Source of the DNA: Apostichopus japonicus
Taxonomy: Eukaryota; Echinodermata; Holothuroidea; Aspidochirotida; Stichopodidae
Assembly (NCBI RefSeq): GCF_037975245.1
Contig: NC_092567.1
Coordinates: 6,942,714-7,006,713, forward strand
Length of the DNA stretch: 64,000 nt
Reading direction: 5' to 3'
Shown here: piece after piece, positions 46,521-59,220 of the stretch
Layout of the letters: the number at the start of each line of letters is the position of its first letter
How positions within the stretch are numbered: the first letter of the stretch is position 1
The notes under the pieces: generated by a model
Database searches by the model: none
What the model saw: only the letters and a program-made list of their open reading frames with translations
What the model was told of the DNA's origin: nothing
Position numbers and translations under genes: made by a program

Positions 46521-48586
46521 ATTCTTTATTTTATAATCTCATGTTTTAGAAATTTACACTTCCCCCAAAATTTGGTAAATAAGAAGAAGAAAAATGGTAA
46601 CATCACTTTGAAGGGGAAAAATAGGACAGTACATTTGTTAAGCTCCTATTTAGTTACCGTATTTATTATTTTAACACAGTACTTAGCTATACTTCCAGAA
46701 AAAAAAAACATACATTGCTTTGCAACTACGAAGTTCCTATATAATTAATGTGTGGATAGAAATCGTCATGATGATATTTCTATTCGTGATCTCATTAACA
46801 CTATCGGTATTACGTAGGACTATAAACCTAGTCCGCTGGTATTTAGTAGCAAACTCAACGGATTCGAGGTGAAATGTTTTATTCTAAACATTATAATAAG
46901 TCCTTCCCCGCCCCTACCGATCCTGTTTTAAACATTCTTATATGAAGTGTTATTTTTTTTAGTTTAAATGATAGGATCAAGTGTCGAGAATGTCTGACCA
47001 CCTCATTAATTACAGAAACTAATGTAATGTTAGCGTACAGTGAGACACTTGACTGCGGTATCACTAGGGATGCACTTATAAAATGTATGTTTTATTTTAC
47101 ATTATTAACAAAAAATTGTTACTGAAAGAAGAAAGGAAAACATAATTTATAGTATTTATATTTCAATGTTTATTTTTAACTTACGGAGCTTTAGACAGAA
47201 ATTGCTAAATACAAGTTATGAGTAACAACTTTGCATAAATGCTGCTTTCTACGTTGAATGTATCACCATTCGTCAATATGTATTGTGCAAATGACATTGT
47301 ACGACAACGTACCTAAATACATATATGATACTGCAATCTTCTAAAGTAAATAAAAGTGAAAGAGTTCGCAAAATAATGTATTACTGTTAACTGTGTGGGA
47401 CACAGTCTAATCTGTAATGGACCAAACGCTTCGCTATTTGGGAGCAACCAACTGGTTGTTAGTTGTAACCATTAGTGGGTCTCATAGTGTGTACGTATGA
47501 ATGAATGAAACGATAAAACAAACTCAAAATACAGATGGAAAAGTTTTCAGAAAGTGAATTAGAATAATGTAAATCGCACTAATGGAAAAGAGGTCGGCGG
47601 TGAGGGGAGTATCGAACGCACACTTGTAATAGCTAAAGAATTACTTTCTTGGATATCCACATTATTTGTTTTATGCTAATCAACGTTAAATATAATTGTA
47701 TTCTGCTGTTGCGTGGAAGAGAGCTTTCAATCAATACATAAGCGTGGTTTTTCCGATAATAAGTTTATCGTGGATTACACTGGAGCACAATGAATCAGAC
47801 TTGGTGTTATTGTTTATAGTCAAGTTCATTGTACAACAATGCAAAACGACGATTTTCGAAACATTGATATCAAACTTCATCCCCATGCGAGTATATCATC
47901 AAGTTAATGTAATGTTTTTGTTCGTATTATTACGTCATGAATGTTTTTCTTACGAAAATGGTCATTTCTATTATTTCGACGTAACTATTTTCAAGATCCT
48001 GACTAAGTTTAGCAAATAATATAGAGTAATAGATTGTTTCACAAAACATTATCCCTCCATGTTTAAGAAGTTTTATACGAGAAATGGCAAATTGTCGAAT
48101 TTCAAAGACAAATTAAGAAAATTCTTATTTATTCACCAAATAAAATTGCACCAAATCGTCACACCCCCCCCCCCAAAAAAAAAAAGAGAAGACGAGAGCC
48201 ACGCAAAGCATCTCAAAAGTCGTTTGTAAAAGTACATATCTGTCTACATGTCAGAGGCCATCGACAACTGTCTATTAGCAACATACCATGTTGTGCACCC
48301 GTCACTCACACTCTCAAGTATTTGTGTGAATCGTTTGCGGTACTACCTAGCCATGAATCATAGAATATTATACAACACCTAATTATATTCCGGCCATTTG
48401 ATTGGTCAATTGCTCATCGATTGCATGCAAAATCCGCTCTATTGCACTCTATGCAATAAAACCATGCGTTATACTTTTTTTGATAGCACTTTTTTCAATG
48501 GTAAGAGAGCAGAGAAACCTGTCTGTTCAAAACAATCTGTTGCATGAGTGCATTTAACATCCAATTATATCCAAATTTGAAGGTAT
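46521..48586. other. AT-rich noncoding stretch
   Basis: No supported gene. A long open frame at 47696-48019 has no recognisable domain or splice sites. A C-then-A tract lies at 48163-48186. Confidence 0.45.
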
Positions 48587-48764
48587 TGTATAAAACAAAT
48601 AATGAATGGTTTTCATTCGTGCAACAGTGCAAATATTTCATTCGTTGAAAGATGTAATTTGTTACATTCAACTCGGCTGCGCCTCGTTGAATGGAACATT
48701 CCATCTTTCAACTCATGAAATATTTGCACTATTGCACTCATAACCATTCGTTATTTGTATAACA
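48587..48764. repeat. Palindromic MITE-like hairpin
   Basis: Arms of about 85 bp share, in reverse complement, tataa(a)acaaataatgaatggtt, agtgcaaatatttcat and gttgaaagatg, meeting at a GC-rich apex ctcggctgcgcctcg (48672-48686). It is related in style to the element at 29671-29777. Confidence 0.85.
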
Positions 48765-50117
48765 TTTGCTATTATATAATATGGTAAGCCTCTTTATTTT
48801 CACTGGCTTTTCTACATAAACACTTAAAAAAAGGTAAAAAGGTAGATATGGGCGGCACAGACATACCTCCATACCTAAAAAGTTTGCTTTTAATAAGTAA
48901 AAATAGGTATAATTGTGTTACCGTCGAGTCAAAGGTACCCTCCCCCTATTCATAAAGTTTGTGCCACTGTTAGCGTATAGTTGTCAACGCGATAAAGACA
49001 GGTCATAATTTGTTGCTTGTCGTTATTTGAAAAGCATCAAATTCGTCATTTTGATCCTTTTTACCAGATTTAACGTTAGAATCACTCGAAAACTCGAGAG
49101 GGATAAAGTAGATATTGGTCGTGCTGTCCTTTCAGAACCACCGTAAATTGTTCATCAGTGTTTAAATACGAACTTATGTTAATTTTCTAGAGAGAGGACA
49201 AGGAAGGGGGGGGGGGGGTGGAGCAAAACTGTTCTTGTAGTTAATGTGATTAGATGTACGTGTATATTGTATATCGTCAAAGCATTCCAGCACGCACGTT
49301 ACGATGAATTGATTTGTGATTTTTTTAAATCAACTTAAAATTTGTGACCGAGAAAAGTGAGTTTTGTCATGGCAGGTGATTCCAGGAATCACCAGATGTT
49401 CATTGAATTCGATTTATATTGAACTGGTCCACTGCATGGCGATGGAATCGGGCCGGAAATGGAGAACGTTCTCCACACAGTCGTGTGAAAATCGCAAATG
49501 CACACATTTCATTAATTAATAGAAAAGTGTCCTTTTTTTTGTTCAATTTACATGGTTTGTAATTAAGAAATTAATAAATATGTGATTAAAAGTGCTCCTT
49601 TGTATGAGAGTATTCAAGAACTGGCATTTGCGGTAGAGAACTCACAGAGGGTTCGTTTGGTTGGAACGTTTTTAAGTTATTCTGTGGTTGCCCCATTAAA
49701 AGTCACAAGTACCACAGCTGATGAATGTGCAAGAGTAGATGTTTTGTACTGTGTTTGTTTCTTTCTGATATCATTTTATCTTTCTATTTTCTATCATATC
49801 AACTATCGTTATATTTATGGTGAAGTAAGAACTTGTTACTAATTAAATGTTGTCTCCAATTTCACATCTTCGAGTCAGTCGATTCCGATCAACGAATAAA
49901 AAGACGCTTTTTCATCATTTGCATCGTCTGCAGAAAAAAAAAAAACAGATCACGTGTTATATCGCAAGTACATATTGGCAATGTCTCTCCCCGCACCTTG
50001 GGTTTTTCTTAACAGTATTTACAAGTTACTATTTATGCATAGTAGGACTGGACACTACATGAACCATGTGTACTGCTATACAGGTCTTATGGAATCAAAT
50101 GTATTCGGATGGAACGC
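48765..50117. other. AT-rich noncoding stretch
   Basis: No supported gene. G-tract at 49206-49219. An open frame at 49582-49842 has no splice signals or recognisable domain. Confidence 0.45.
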
Positions 50118-50427
50118 TTGAGTTATATACTTTACTGTGTTTGGTCGATTGAGTTATATACTTTACTATGTTTGGTCGATTGAGTTATATACTTTACTGT
50201 GTTTGGTCGATTGAGTTGTATACTTTACTGTGTTTGGTCGATTGAGTTATATACTTTACTGTGTTTGGTCGATTGAGTTAAATACTTTACTGTGTTTGGT
50301 CGATTGAGTTAAATACTTTACTGTGTTTGGTCGATTGAGTTATATACTTTACTGTGTTTGGTCGATTGAGTTATATACTTTACTGTGTTTGGTCGATTGA
50401 GTTATATACTTTACTGTGCTAGGTCGA
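50118..50427 (+). repeat. 31-bp tandem repeat, 10 copies
   Basis: Unit ttgagttatatactttactg plus tgtttggtcga, repeated ten times with a handful of single-base differences and no indels, so it was recently expanded or is kept homogeneous. Confidence 0.97.
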
Positions 50428-52289
50428 TTAACAATGCTGGTAGCTCTTATACTGATTTAATATTTTACTAGAAGTAAACCTCTTTTTTATCTCTCTTCTA
50501 ATAAAATTCCACATTCCGACAAATACTATCATGAACCATAAACTATGTTTACAAAGCGCCCTCAATTTGGCATACTATGGCATGGGGCTTATGATGATTA
50601 TGTAAATATTGAATGAATATTAATCTTACGTTATCAATTTGTCAATAAAACCACCCTCCTTATAAGTGTCATATATAAACAGACTGTTAGTCTGGTCCAA
50701 TACCCTGGTGAGTGTTGTTAGTAAGTATAAATGTCAGCACAAAGTTCACAATACTTGTTGTTGACATTGTGTAAATATATTTTTATTGCTTAATATCAGA
50801 GGAGAAGATAAGGTGACTAGGTCATAAAGTAGCTGAAAAAGATTAGCCGATCAGCGACAAGCAGATTTGATATATTGGCTGATAAGATTAACCTAAGACA
50901 TTGATCAAACAAGTCACCCTCGGTACGTTTATTTTATGGGAAAAAACGTAAATTGGTACCTGGTAAAAGACACGGATCCACAAACTAACGTAGTTATTTG
51001 CAAAACCTTCCGTGTAAACCAACTTATAGACCTCATGTATATCAAATAACTATGCCTCAGAATAAGACATTTCACGACTAAATTGTTACCTTTCTGGGGA
51101 GCCTTTTCTCAATCCCGAATTCACCTGCAGGTCGATTGACAGCAGACGATGCAAGACAAATTTCAATACTTCGAAGCTATCCTTTACACATTACACTTGA
51201 AAGTACCGTATAAGCGATCAGTATTCGTCTCTAAACTGCTAGAGTAGTCGAATAATGGTCACCCATGCTACCCTAATATCATTCCCCTATTTGACACATT
51301 ATATTGCCTATTTATCTATTATTACTGTCTTGGCAGGCTTTGAGTACTTTTGAAAACATTTATTGACTTCAAACTATTGACATGCTTCCGTTCGTTAAAA
51401 TCCTGTTCATAATAAAAGAGAAAAGAGCAAGTAGTTTTGGCGGCTGGAACTGGACTGATCTGCTTTACAAATCTGGAAGTTTGTCTAGCTTGATCAATTG
51501 TAATTTTATTTTTAATATGATGTAAATATTCAGTTCTATAGTGCTATTGTAAAGTGTACATCATGAGTCATTGTTACTCATCATTACTGATATCATATTA
51601 CTATCCTAAGTATTTCATACAGTGATTTATTTTAACATATTGACACGAGCAACATCACTCATACATTATTACCAGATATTTCTTATAGCGCTTCTATGCT
51701 CGATATCTGTCTGCGTAACAGCAACGTTTTTGAAGTACTAGAAATAACTTACTTGTCCAAAACAAGTATAATGTGTGTGTTCACTACAAATATATTGGGC
51801 TAATATCGATATCCGTATTCAAGTGGTTATCTCTTACACCCATCTTCTTGCTAAATATAGTATTTCCCTCTACATTATTTACTAAACGACTCAACTGATG
51901 ATACGTCACAATGTTTAGTTTGTAAACTACGTCTAAATGAAACTTAAACGAATTTGCAAGCAACGTTGTTTCAACGACATTGTGAATAGTTTATGACAGC
52001 ATGAACAAAAATACTGGACGAATAGAAGTGAAACACAAAGAAGAATATGATACATAATATAATAATTTAAAGTTGAAGTACGTTGTGACTGATCCGAAAT
52101 GTTTCAAATATCTAGATCTGCTGTAAATCTTTATTTTAGAGGGCGCTCGACATTTTCCATAGGCAGTCTCTTCGCGGAAGTTCTTTCGGAAATACTTCCG
52201 TGGCTTCTTATATCTTTGCTTTTTGTTGCTGTTGTTGTTGTTGAATTTTTCTTCCGCCGAGAATAAACTAATGAGTGCGGATACGAGCA

Positions 52290-52410
52290 TTAAAACTGCT
52301 GCTGTTGTTAAATATAATCTGATAGTGTCATATATACACGAACTAGCTTTAAAACTGCTGTTATTGGTAAATATAATCTGATAGTGTTATATATAAACGA
52401 ACCAGCTTTA
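52290..52410 (+). repeat. 59-bp tandem duplication
   Basis: Two copies starting ttaaaactgctg and sharing aaatataatctgatagtgt and cgaac.agcttta, with a few substitutions. Confidence 0.85.
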
Positions 52411-54172
52411 GGAGAGAACAGATCATGTATTATTTTATTTCAGATTCCAGATAGTCAGCTCGCGCATACACAGCAACGAGGCTCGAAATGATCTGTTAAC
52501 ACGGTATATGGCCCTGGTTTTCCATTTTTTTTTGGGGGGGGGGGTCGGTGACACCAGTTTTCACTTTAACCATCTTGGTGAATGTATCGGCTTGGGAAAG
52601 GGGCCTTACGGGTGCTTAGATGCAAGATGATGTTATACAAGAGAAGACAATGATCCAAATCATTCACTTTCTTTTTTACGCCTCTGCGTCCTCATACAAA
52701 TTCACCCTGCGTGTTCGTGCATTTACGACATCGTGTTACTTTAAAGCATAGTTTTGTACACTGTACATATAACGCACATTAGGACCTACAGTCTGAACTC
52801 TATTAGGACCTATATGACAGCACCCTCGGATAGGACGCTGGAGAGCCCCATTGAAATCAAAATGACTGTATCAAATATCAAACGACTTTATACTGTGAGT
52901 TCACTACATGACGTGTAGATCTTCAGTTCATCATTCCTTGCGAGACAATAATAATCAACATATCTATTTAATGTGACAATGTTTCAGCCACTTGATCATT
53001 CAAATGTTTATATGTATTCTAACAATAACGATCACTTTACCATAACAAACCTAATCTAATATGTAAAATCTTACAAAAAGTATAAGGAGTCATTTATATT
53101 AGAAAAGAGCATTTCGTATTACAAAGAGGGGCACTTTTGCGAGTTGTAACTTTATTATTATAATTTAATTTTAATTAAAATAGTAAATTGAAATTTATTA
53201 TATTTAATTTCTTTTTTTATTATTTAATATCTAACGCCCCCCCCCCCTCCCTCCCTCCACCAAACGTATCGCTGTAAGTTTCATGTAAGTGCTCTGAATT
53301 AGTTCGATATTACTATATGATTGTACAGAAGGGCTGCCGTCGAAGTAAATGGCAGTACAAAGTTCACAATGATACTTGTTGGTGCCACTGCACAGTGTAC
53401 ATAATCTTCAGTAAGGTCAATGTGCAACAGAGACCTCCTAAGTACTCTAAATAATCAACAGGAAAGGATAACCAATCAGAGACAAGCAGAGTAGATTACG
53501 TATCTGATAATATTTACATTTATATAATAAATATCAGACAATCACCTTAATTGATCAATGGAAAGCGTATTATAACAGAGGAGGTTTATATACAAATATA
53601 TATAAACCACTTAAAACAAGTTAGGGTTAGGTTTAAGCTAACCAAGACATGAAGAATTGAACATTTCAAAGCTGTATATAACACATATCAAGTTTTGGTT
53701 TATTACCATAAAGGTGTCATTGTCTATAATTTGGATTAAAACTCAAATAATGGTCATCCATGTCCACTATTTATAATTACGTTAATCTATTCCATTCTAA
53801 ACATTTCCCTCTTTATACATTATCTATCTGAGCCCATTCTAAGCCACTTGATAATCGGGATTATCCACTGTATCGGATTATCTAAGACATGATACACCCA
53901 ATCAGACATGGGCGTACACACGGGTCACCCCTTGTACCCCTGGAAAATCTAAGCATTATACAAACCAGCAATAATTACTCAACATGATACGCTCCTGCAC
54001 TCCGGAAAAATAATGTTTTCGATAAGAAATGAATATCAGAGAAAATTCAAAATCTGAAAAGTGAAAATGACCCAGTTCAAGACCCAGGATTCCCAGCAGG
54101 GCTTAGAATACATTCGGAGTAATTTAATTGCTTCCTCTGACAGGTGTTTTCGTGCTTTAAACTCTCTACAGG

Positions 54173-54240
54173 CAGTGGAGTAGCCAGAAGGGTGGGAAAG
54201 ATGGGGTGGAGGCAGGGGAGTTTCCCCCTACCACAAACAT
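54173..54240 (+). mobile_element. Solitary hAT-type terminus
   Basis: Cagtggagtagccagaaggg begins at about 54173, the common start of Tip100-like hAT elements. A degenerate counterpart (ttggcgtatccagagggg) is at 55720, in the next segmental-repeat unit. No opposite end was found. Confidence 0.35.
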
Positions 54241-56301
54241 TTTCGAGGACGAAACGGGTTAAGAACTAAAACAAATATAAAGGCTAATAAACTTTTTTTT
54301 GATGAGGAATGAATATCATAAATAATCGATAATTATGAGAGAATCTGTATTAGCCATTGAGTACACGTGGATACATGGAATAATAACGGAATTGACCTCA
54401 GTTTTCATATTTTCTAATAAAACGAACGATCATAATTTGCCTATTGTGGAATGTTTATTTGGGTACCACGTGACCTATTCCTGTTCATTGTCTCCTTATA
54501 CAGTGTCAGATGGTTCAATCGAGATGGTGGAGGGGGAGGTTGGTGAACATCGAAGACAGTGGGACATGTATCAAAATATCGCTAAGATTATGTCCAAGAT
54601 TTAAATACGGAAGGAGTGGATGACTGGCCATGGCGTATGTGACATTTATTTAAGGGGGAATACCGCCAACATCTTGGTGAGAAACTCTTCTCTGTGAAGC
54701 ACGTATCAAAATTTCAGTAATTAGCGTTTACAACAAAAGAGCACTTTTTAATAACATATTTTCATAAATTTTTCAACAAAATGGCACCTTTAATACTTGA
54801 AGGGCACTTTTATATTACAAAAATTGAAAAAGGTTCTTATTTTATAAAAAAAGAGCATTTTTTTATGATAGGAATCAATGCCCAGGCAGACACAGTAAAT
54901 GACAGAACAAGATTCGCAATATTGGTTGTTGTCATTGTATGACTTAGATAATCTTCAGTACGATCATTATTTAAATGCGATATGCTAAGTAATGTAAACA
55001 CAGGGATGATTAGCCAATCAAAGACAAGCAGAGTAGGTAAAGGTTCTCATAAAATTAACATACAATAAAGACCTAACAATAGAATTCACTGAAAATGTAT
55101 AATGATATCGATGTACACAACAAGATATAAAAGACTGAGAAATCCAAAGCTTTACCTGACACATTACAATCATGGCGGTTATAACCATAATCAGTATACA
55201 TCATTGGCAAGAAAAGTAGATTTATGGTCTTCCATATATACTTTTGTACACTTGGATTCAACTAATTCCCTCAAACATGTCTCCTCTTTGACACATCCTA
55301 TATACTTGAGCCCATTCTCAGCGTCTGTATACCTCGGTTAGTGTACTTGAGCGAATTCTCAGTCACTCCATGCACCATATTAGAAATTTACATATTGGAC
55401 GTTTGCAATAAGGAGGAGGGGTAGATCAAAGTAGTAACAAAGTAAAAGGAATATCTCAAAATGCTACAGCTTTAGGGGATTTGTCCCCCCCCCCCTTAAA
55501 CCCTACTCGGGCTTCCAAACACATTTCAGTAAAACGCAATTCTTCTCTGGAATGTATTTTTTTACTATAAAATGACTATCAAGGAACATTAGATATCTGA
55601 ACAGTGCAACTAGTGCAGCAAAAGTACCAATGACACCCACTAGAGCTTAGAGTACATTCGGGAGTCTCTTAATTCCTCTCTCTGACATGTGTTTTCTTGC
55701 TTTAAACTCGATTCTAGCTTTGGCGTATCCAGAGGGGTAAGGACAGGGGGTAAGGCCCCTCCCAACACCAACATTTTTTGGGGGGACGCAACGGCGTTGA
55801 AAAAAAGAAGAAAAATTGACAAACGAAAAATAAATAGCCATGATGATACTGCATATAGGCTACTCGTTGATATAGTACGGCGTAATCTGCTTCTGGTCAG
55901 ATTTTCCCTCATAGTAGCACACTAAGCATAGATCGAGATTTCATCGAACAAGTTAACTTTGGTACAGTTATTGATACTCCTAGACAAAGTTCCCTGCGTC
56001 ATGTGGTACCGGCTTGTCGTTTCTAATATAAACAACATTTATATTTATGTCACTGATATTTCACCTGCGTATATGCCTGCCTATATACGAACTATTGTGT
56101 ATTGTAAATGTGTTTCATCGTTAATATCTACAGTACCATAGCAACTGGGAGAATAGCAACACGAGCCTTCTTCCCTCCCCTACCCCTCCCATTCCTTCCC
56201 CTTCCCTCCCCTAAATTGTCTTGAAAATTGCTTGCGTTTTATAGAACACGCAAGCAAAGTCGTATACATAGGAGTTGATGTGATGTAATGATAGCACCGT
56301 T

Positions 56302-56655
56302 TTGCATCTAAGCACTTTTACCGAAACACCTGACAAAAGGAGAGGGGGTGATCAGGGGGATACAGTCTGGAGGCCTCGCAATCGTATTGCGGGCCCGGGA
56401 AAATATGAAGGGGCTATACAAAAATATGGGATATGTGACCAGTGTAAAGAGAGGGACAGGCATTGTCCTCGGGGCCCGACCTGGCTCCCGACGCTCCTAC
56501 AGTTGAGTGCGAAAGGGTGGGTGTGGGCGTGCGGGCCATGGCTCCATCTCGGATCGTCAGTCGGAGAGAAATGGTTCAGTCTTTGGATTTTTGCAATCAA
56601 CCGGGTGAGATGTGAACCCTTTCTATGGTTGTATCATCACCCCTCGCTTTACTAA
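56302..56655. other. GC-richer patch of unknown origin
   Basis: Less AT-rich than its surroundings, with open frames on both strands but no recognisable domain, start context or splice pattern. Probably a repeat fragment. Confidence 0.3.
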
Positions 56656-56822
56656 AGTATTTATAAAAATAAGTAACAAAAATTAGTAAAACATTGCGTT
56701 GAGAGTTACTTATATTGACCTGCTTAATAGTGTAACTATTCCTCAGAATGAAAAATTTTTATGTCTAACTTTTCATTCTATTTCCTGGGTGGAGGATCTC
56801 CACAACCCAACCTCATAACATT

Positions 56823-58140
56823 TTATAACCCAGTACAGTCCCCCTACTCTATAAGGTACAGTCCCACTACTATAAAGTACAGTCCCGATGCTCTATACCT
56901 TACAGTCCCCCTACTCTATAAAGTACAGTCCCCTACTATGTATAGTACAGTCTCCCTACATTATAAAGTACAGTCCCACTACTCTATAAAGGAGAGTCTT
57001 CAACTATATAAAGTTCAGCCCCCCTACTCCATAAATTACAGTCCCCTACTCTATATAGTACAGTCCCATAATGTATAAATTACAGTCCCCCGACTCTAAA
57101 AAAAAACAGTCCTCCTACTCTATAAAGTACATTGCCTTACTATATAAAGTACAGTCCCCTACTCTATAAATTACAGTCTCCTACTCTATAAAGCACAGCC
57201 TCCTACTCTATAAATTACCGACCCCCTACTCTAGGTAGTCCCTTACTGAATATAGTGTACAGTCCCCGACTGTATAAAGTACAGTCCCTCGACTCTAAAA
57301 AGTACAGTCCCCCTAAATCATAAAGTACAGTCCCCTACTCTATAAATTACAGTCTCCTACTCTATAAAGCACAGCCTCCTACTCTATAAATTACCGACCC
57401 CCTACTCTAGATAGTCCCTTACTGAATATAGTGTACAGTCCCCGACTGTATAAAGTACAGTCCCTCGACTCTTAAAAGTACAGTCTCCCTACATTATAAA
57501 GTACAGTCCCACTACTCTATAAAGGAAAGTCTTCAACTCTATAAAGTTCAGCCTCCCTACTCCATAAATTAAAGTCCCCTACTCTATATAGTACAGTCCC
57601 ATAATGTATAAATTACAGTCCCCCGACTCTAAAAAGTACAGTCCCCCTACTCTATAAAGTACAGCCCCCTACTCTATAAAGCACAGCCTCCTACTCTATA
57701 AATTACCGACCCCCTACTCCAGATAGTCCCTTACTGAATATAGTGTACAGACCCCTACTGTATAAAGTACAGTCCCTCGTCTCTAAAAAGTATACAGTCC
57801 CCCTACATTATAAAGTACAGTCCCACTACTCTATACAGTACAGTCTCCTACTCTATAAATTACAGTCCCCCGACTCTATATAGTACAGTCCCCATACTAT
57901 ATAAAGTACAGTGCCCCTACTACATGTAGTACAGTCTCCTACTCTATAAATTACCGACCCCTTACTCTATATAGTACAGTCCCTTACTGTATAAAGTACA
58001 GTCCCCCGACTCTATAAAGTACAGTCCCCCTACTATATAAAGTACAGTCCCCCTACTCTATACAGTACAGTCCCCTGCTCTATAAATTACAGTCCCCCGA
58101 CTCTATATAGTACAGTGCCCATACTCTATAAAGTCCGTCA
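56823..58140 (+). repeat. 1.3-kb minisatellite with higher-order structure
   Basis: Basic unit of about 20-21 bp: ctactctataaagtacagtccc and variants (tataaatt, tatatagt, aaaaagt). Two higher-order levels are visible. A block of about 181 bp containing ttaccgaccccctactct recurs near 57215, 57396 and 57700. A block of about 534 bp starting tctccctacattataaag recurs at 56950 and 57484. Every unit carries a TATA-like word. No long frame of interest. Confidence 0.95.
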
Positions 58141-59036
58141 TCCGCATCTGCTTCTAACTTAATCAGTAGGAAGTTTTAACCCCCCCCCCCCCCCACACAC
58201 ACACACAAACACAGCTTTCATATCCTCTGCACGCCACTGCGCTATTGCACCATACTATGGTCTAACTGGAGCATTGTAAAGTTTTTTGAATGAAAGAAGA
58301 GTGATATTCTCATTTTTCTCAAACGATTTAGAAATTAATTGGACAATATCTAAACCTTCTCATACAAATACGGGGCATTGATGATGACTTTAACTATAAC
58401 TGAGTTCTTCCGTTCATTGAAATCCTGTCTTACTGAAGTCTATCAACAACAAAGAACTGACAGGAACGATCAATTTGAATAGAAAAAAAACATTGTTTGG
58501 TTCTAGAACGGGACTCGAAACACGGACCCTTGCAATCCTAATGTTACTTGTTAGAATCTCGCTCTAGCTCCTTACACTACACACTATTTTGTCAAATTGT
58601 TTATAATTTCTTTACTTTTTCCATATAAGTTTAATGAACAGCGGTTTAACGTTTTTTTTTTTCATAAACGAATCTATAGCTTCTTTTCAAGATATATTCA
58701 GAGTTGTAGTTTCATTCACACAGTTTGCGTGCTTTACAGGCATATTAAGCACATAGGACAAAATACATCGGAAACTTACAATGTTTGCGTATTAGAGTAA
58801 CTGAGAGCAATGCATTTACGTACAGCAGGTACCTTTGAACGTCTGATATGACAGAATAAACACAACAAGGCATAAATATCAGATATGAATTATATTATCA
58901 AATAAAGTCTTTGATTGTGTAAACTATAAAACATGAACTTTGAAACCAGTTACAACTATAGACTGATTCCTACCGATATCTATTTAGCGTCCAGGATTGT
59001 ATGTTAGAACGTCACATGATGTGCACGACGCCATCT
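58141..59036. other. Noncoding stretch with SINE and hAT ends
   Basis: A C-tract and CA run at 58180-58212 are followed by a cacgccactg terminus ending at 58239 (inverted CAGTGGCGTG, hAT type). The tRNA-like fragment at 58505-58585 follows. No gene seen. Confidence 0.45.
58505..58585 (-). mobile_element. Degenerate tRNA-derived SINE fragment
   Basis: On the - strand a box B-like GTTTCGAGTCCCG and, about 50 bp upstream, a weak box A-like GTGTAAGGAGCTAGAGC. The acceptor stem is not complementary, so this is not a functional tRNA gene. Confidence 0.35.
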
Positions 59037-59170
59037 TGTCAATTGGATGTTCTTCATTCCTGTTTCCGTATGTTCTTCTTTCGTGATTTTCATCTGTTAC
59101 TTTAAGGATTAAAGGATTCTAGACTTAAATTATACTCTGGATGATAACCTACAAAGCGATGGTCGTACTG
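59037..59170 (+). promoter_or_regulatory. Possible promoter / first exon upstream of the NACHT exon
   Basis: A gccatcttg word (YY1-type) at about 59028-59036 is followed by a stretch ending in a perfect donor GGTCGTACTG then gtaagt (59171). An ATG at about 59141 opens MITYKAMVVL in phase 0, which does not fit the phase-1 NACHT exon directly, so it would be untranslated or need another exon. Confidence 0.2.
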
Positions 59171-59220
59171 GTAAGTAACGTACATGAGACATTAATGGTG
59201 TGAAGCTACATATATATATA

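Larger units (their letters stand above)
50712..56140. repeat. Three diverged copies of a segmental repeat
   Basis: Shared blocks in order: an acaaagttcacaat / acaagattcgcaat word then acttgttg (50738, 53356, 54912); a (c)aatcag(a)gacaagcag word (50848, 53476, 55017); and further downstream an aataatggtcac..cat and a tgagcccattct word (51250; 53745 and 53830; 55312). Between units 2 and 3 the offset is constant at about 1.54 kb, also seen for gcttagaatacattcgg / cttagagtacattcgg and ctgacaggtgtttt / ctgacatgtgtttt (54098, 55646). Unit 1 to unit 2 is offset about 2.6 kb. No coding sequence is supported. Confidence 0.75.

Noticed and set aside
47696-48019. 107-codon frame, hydrophobic
   Set aside because: AT-rich composition, no splice sites, no recognisable motif; a length this size is expected by chance among six frames of 64 kb.
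49582-49842. 86-codon frame beginning IKSAPLYESIQELAFAVE
   Set aside because: Looks partly protein-like but has no acceptor or donor in suitable phase and ends in a low-complexity hydrophobic stretch.
54335-54604. 89-codon frame with a possible acceptor before VSDGSIEMVEGE
   Set aside because: Not conserved in the neighbouring copy of the segmental repeat, no domain, no supporting donor.
56302-56655. 117-codon tryptophan-rich frame
   Set aside because: Open on both strands, GC-rich patch, no domain; probably repeat-derived.
58505-58585. Functional tRNA gene
   Set aside because: Box B is present but the acceptor and D stems do not pair; a SINE fragment is more likely.
59141-59170. Coding first exon (MITYKAMVVL) spliced directly to the NACHT exon
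   Set aside because: It ends in phase 0 whereas the NACHT exon needs a phase-1 partner.
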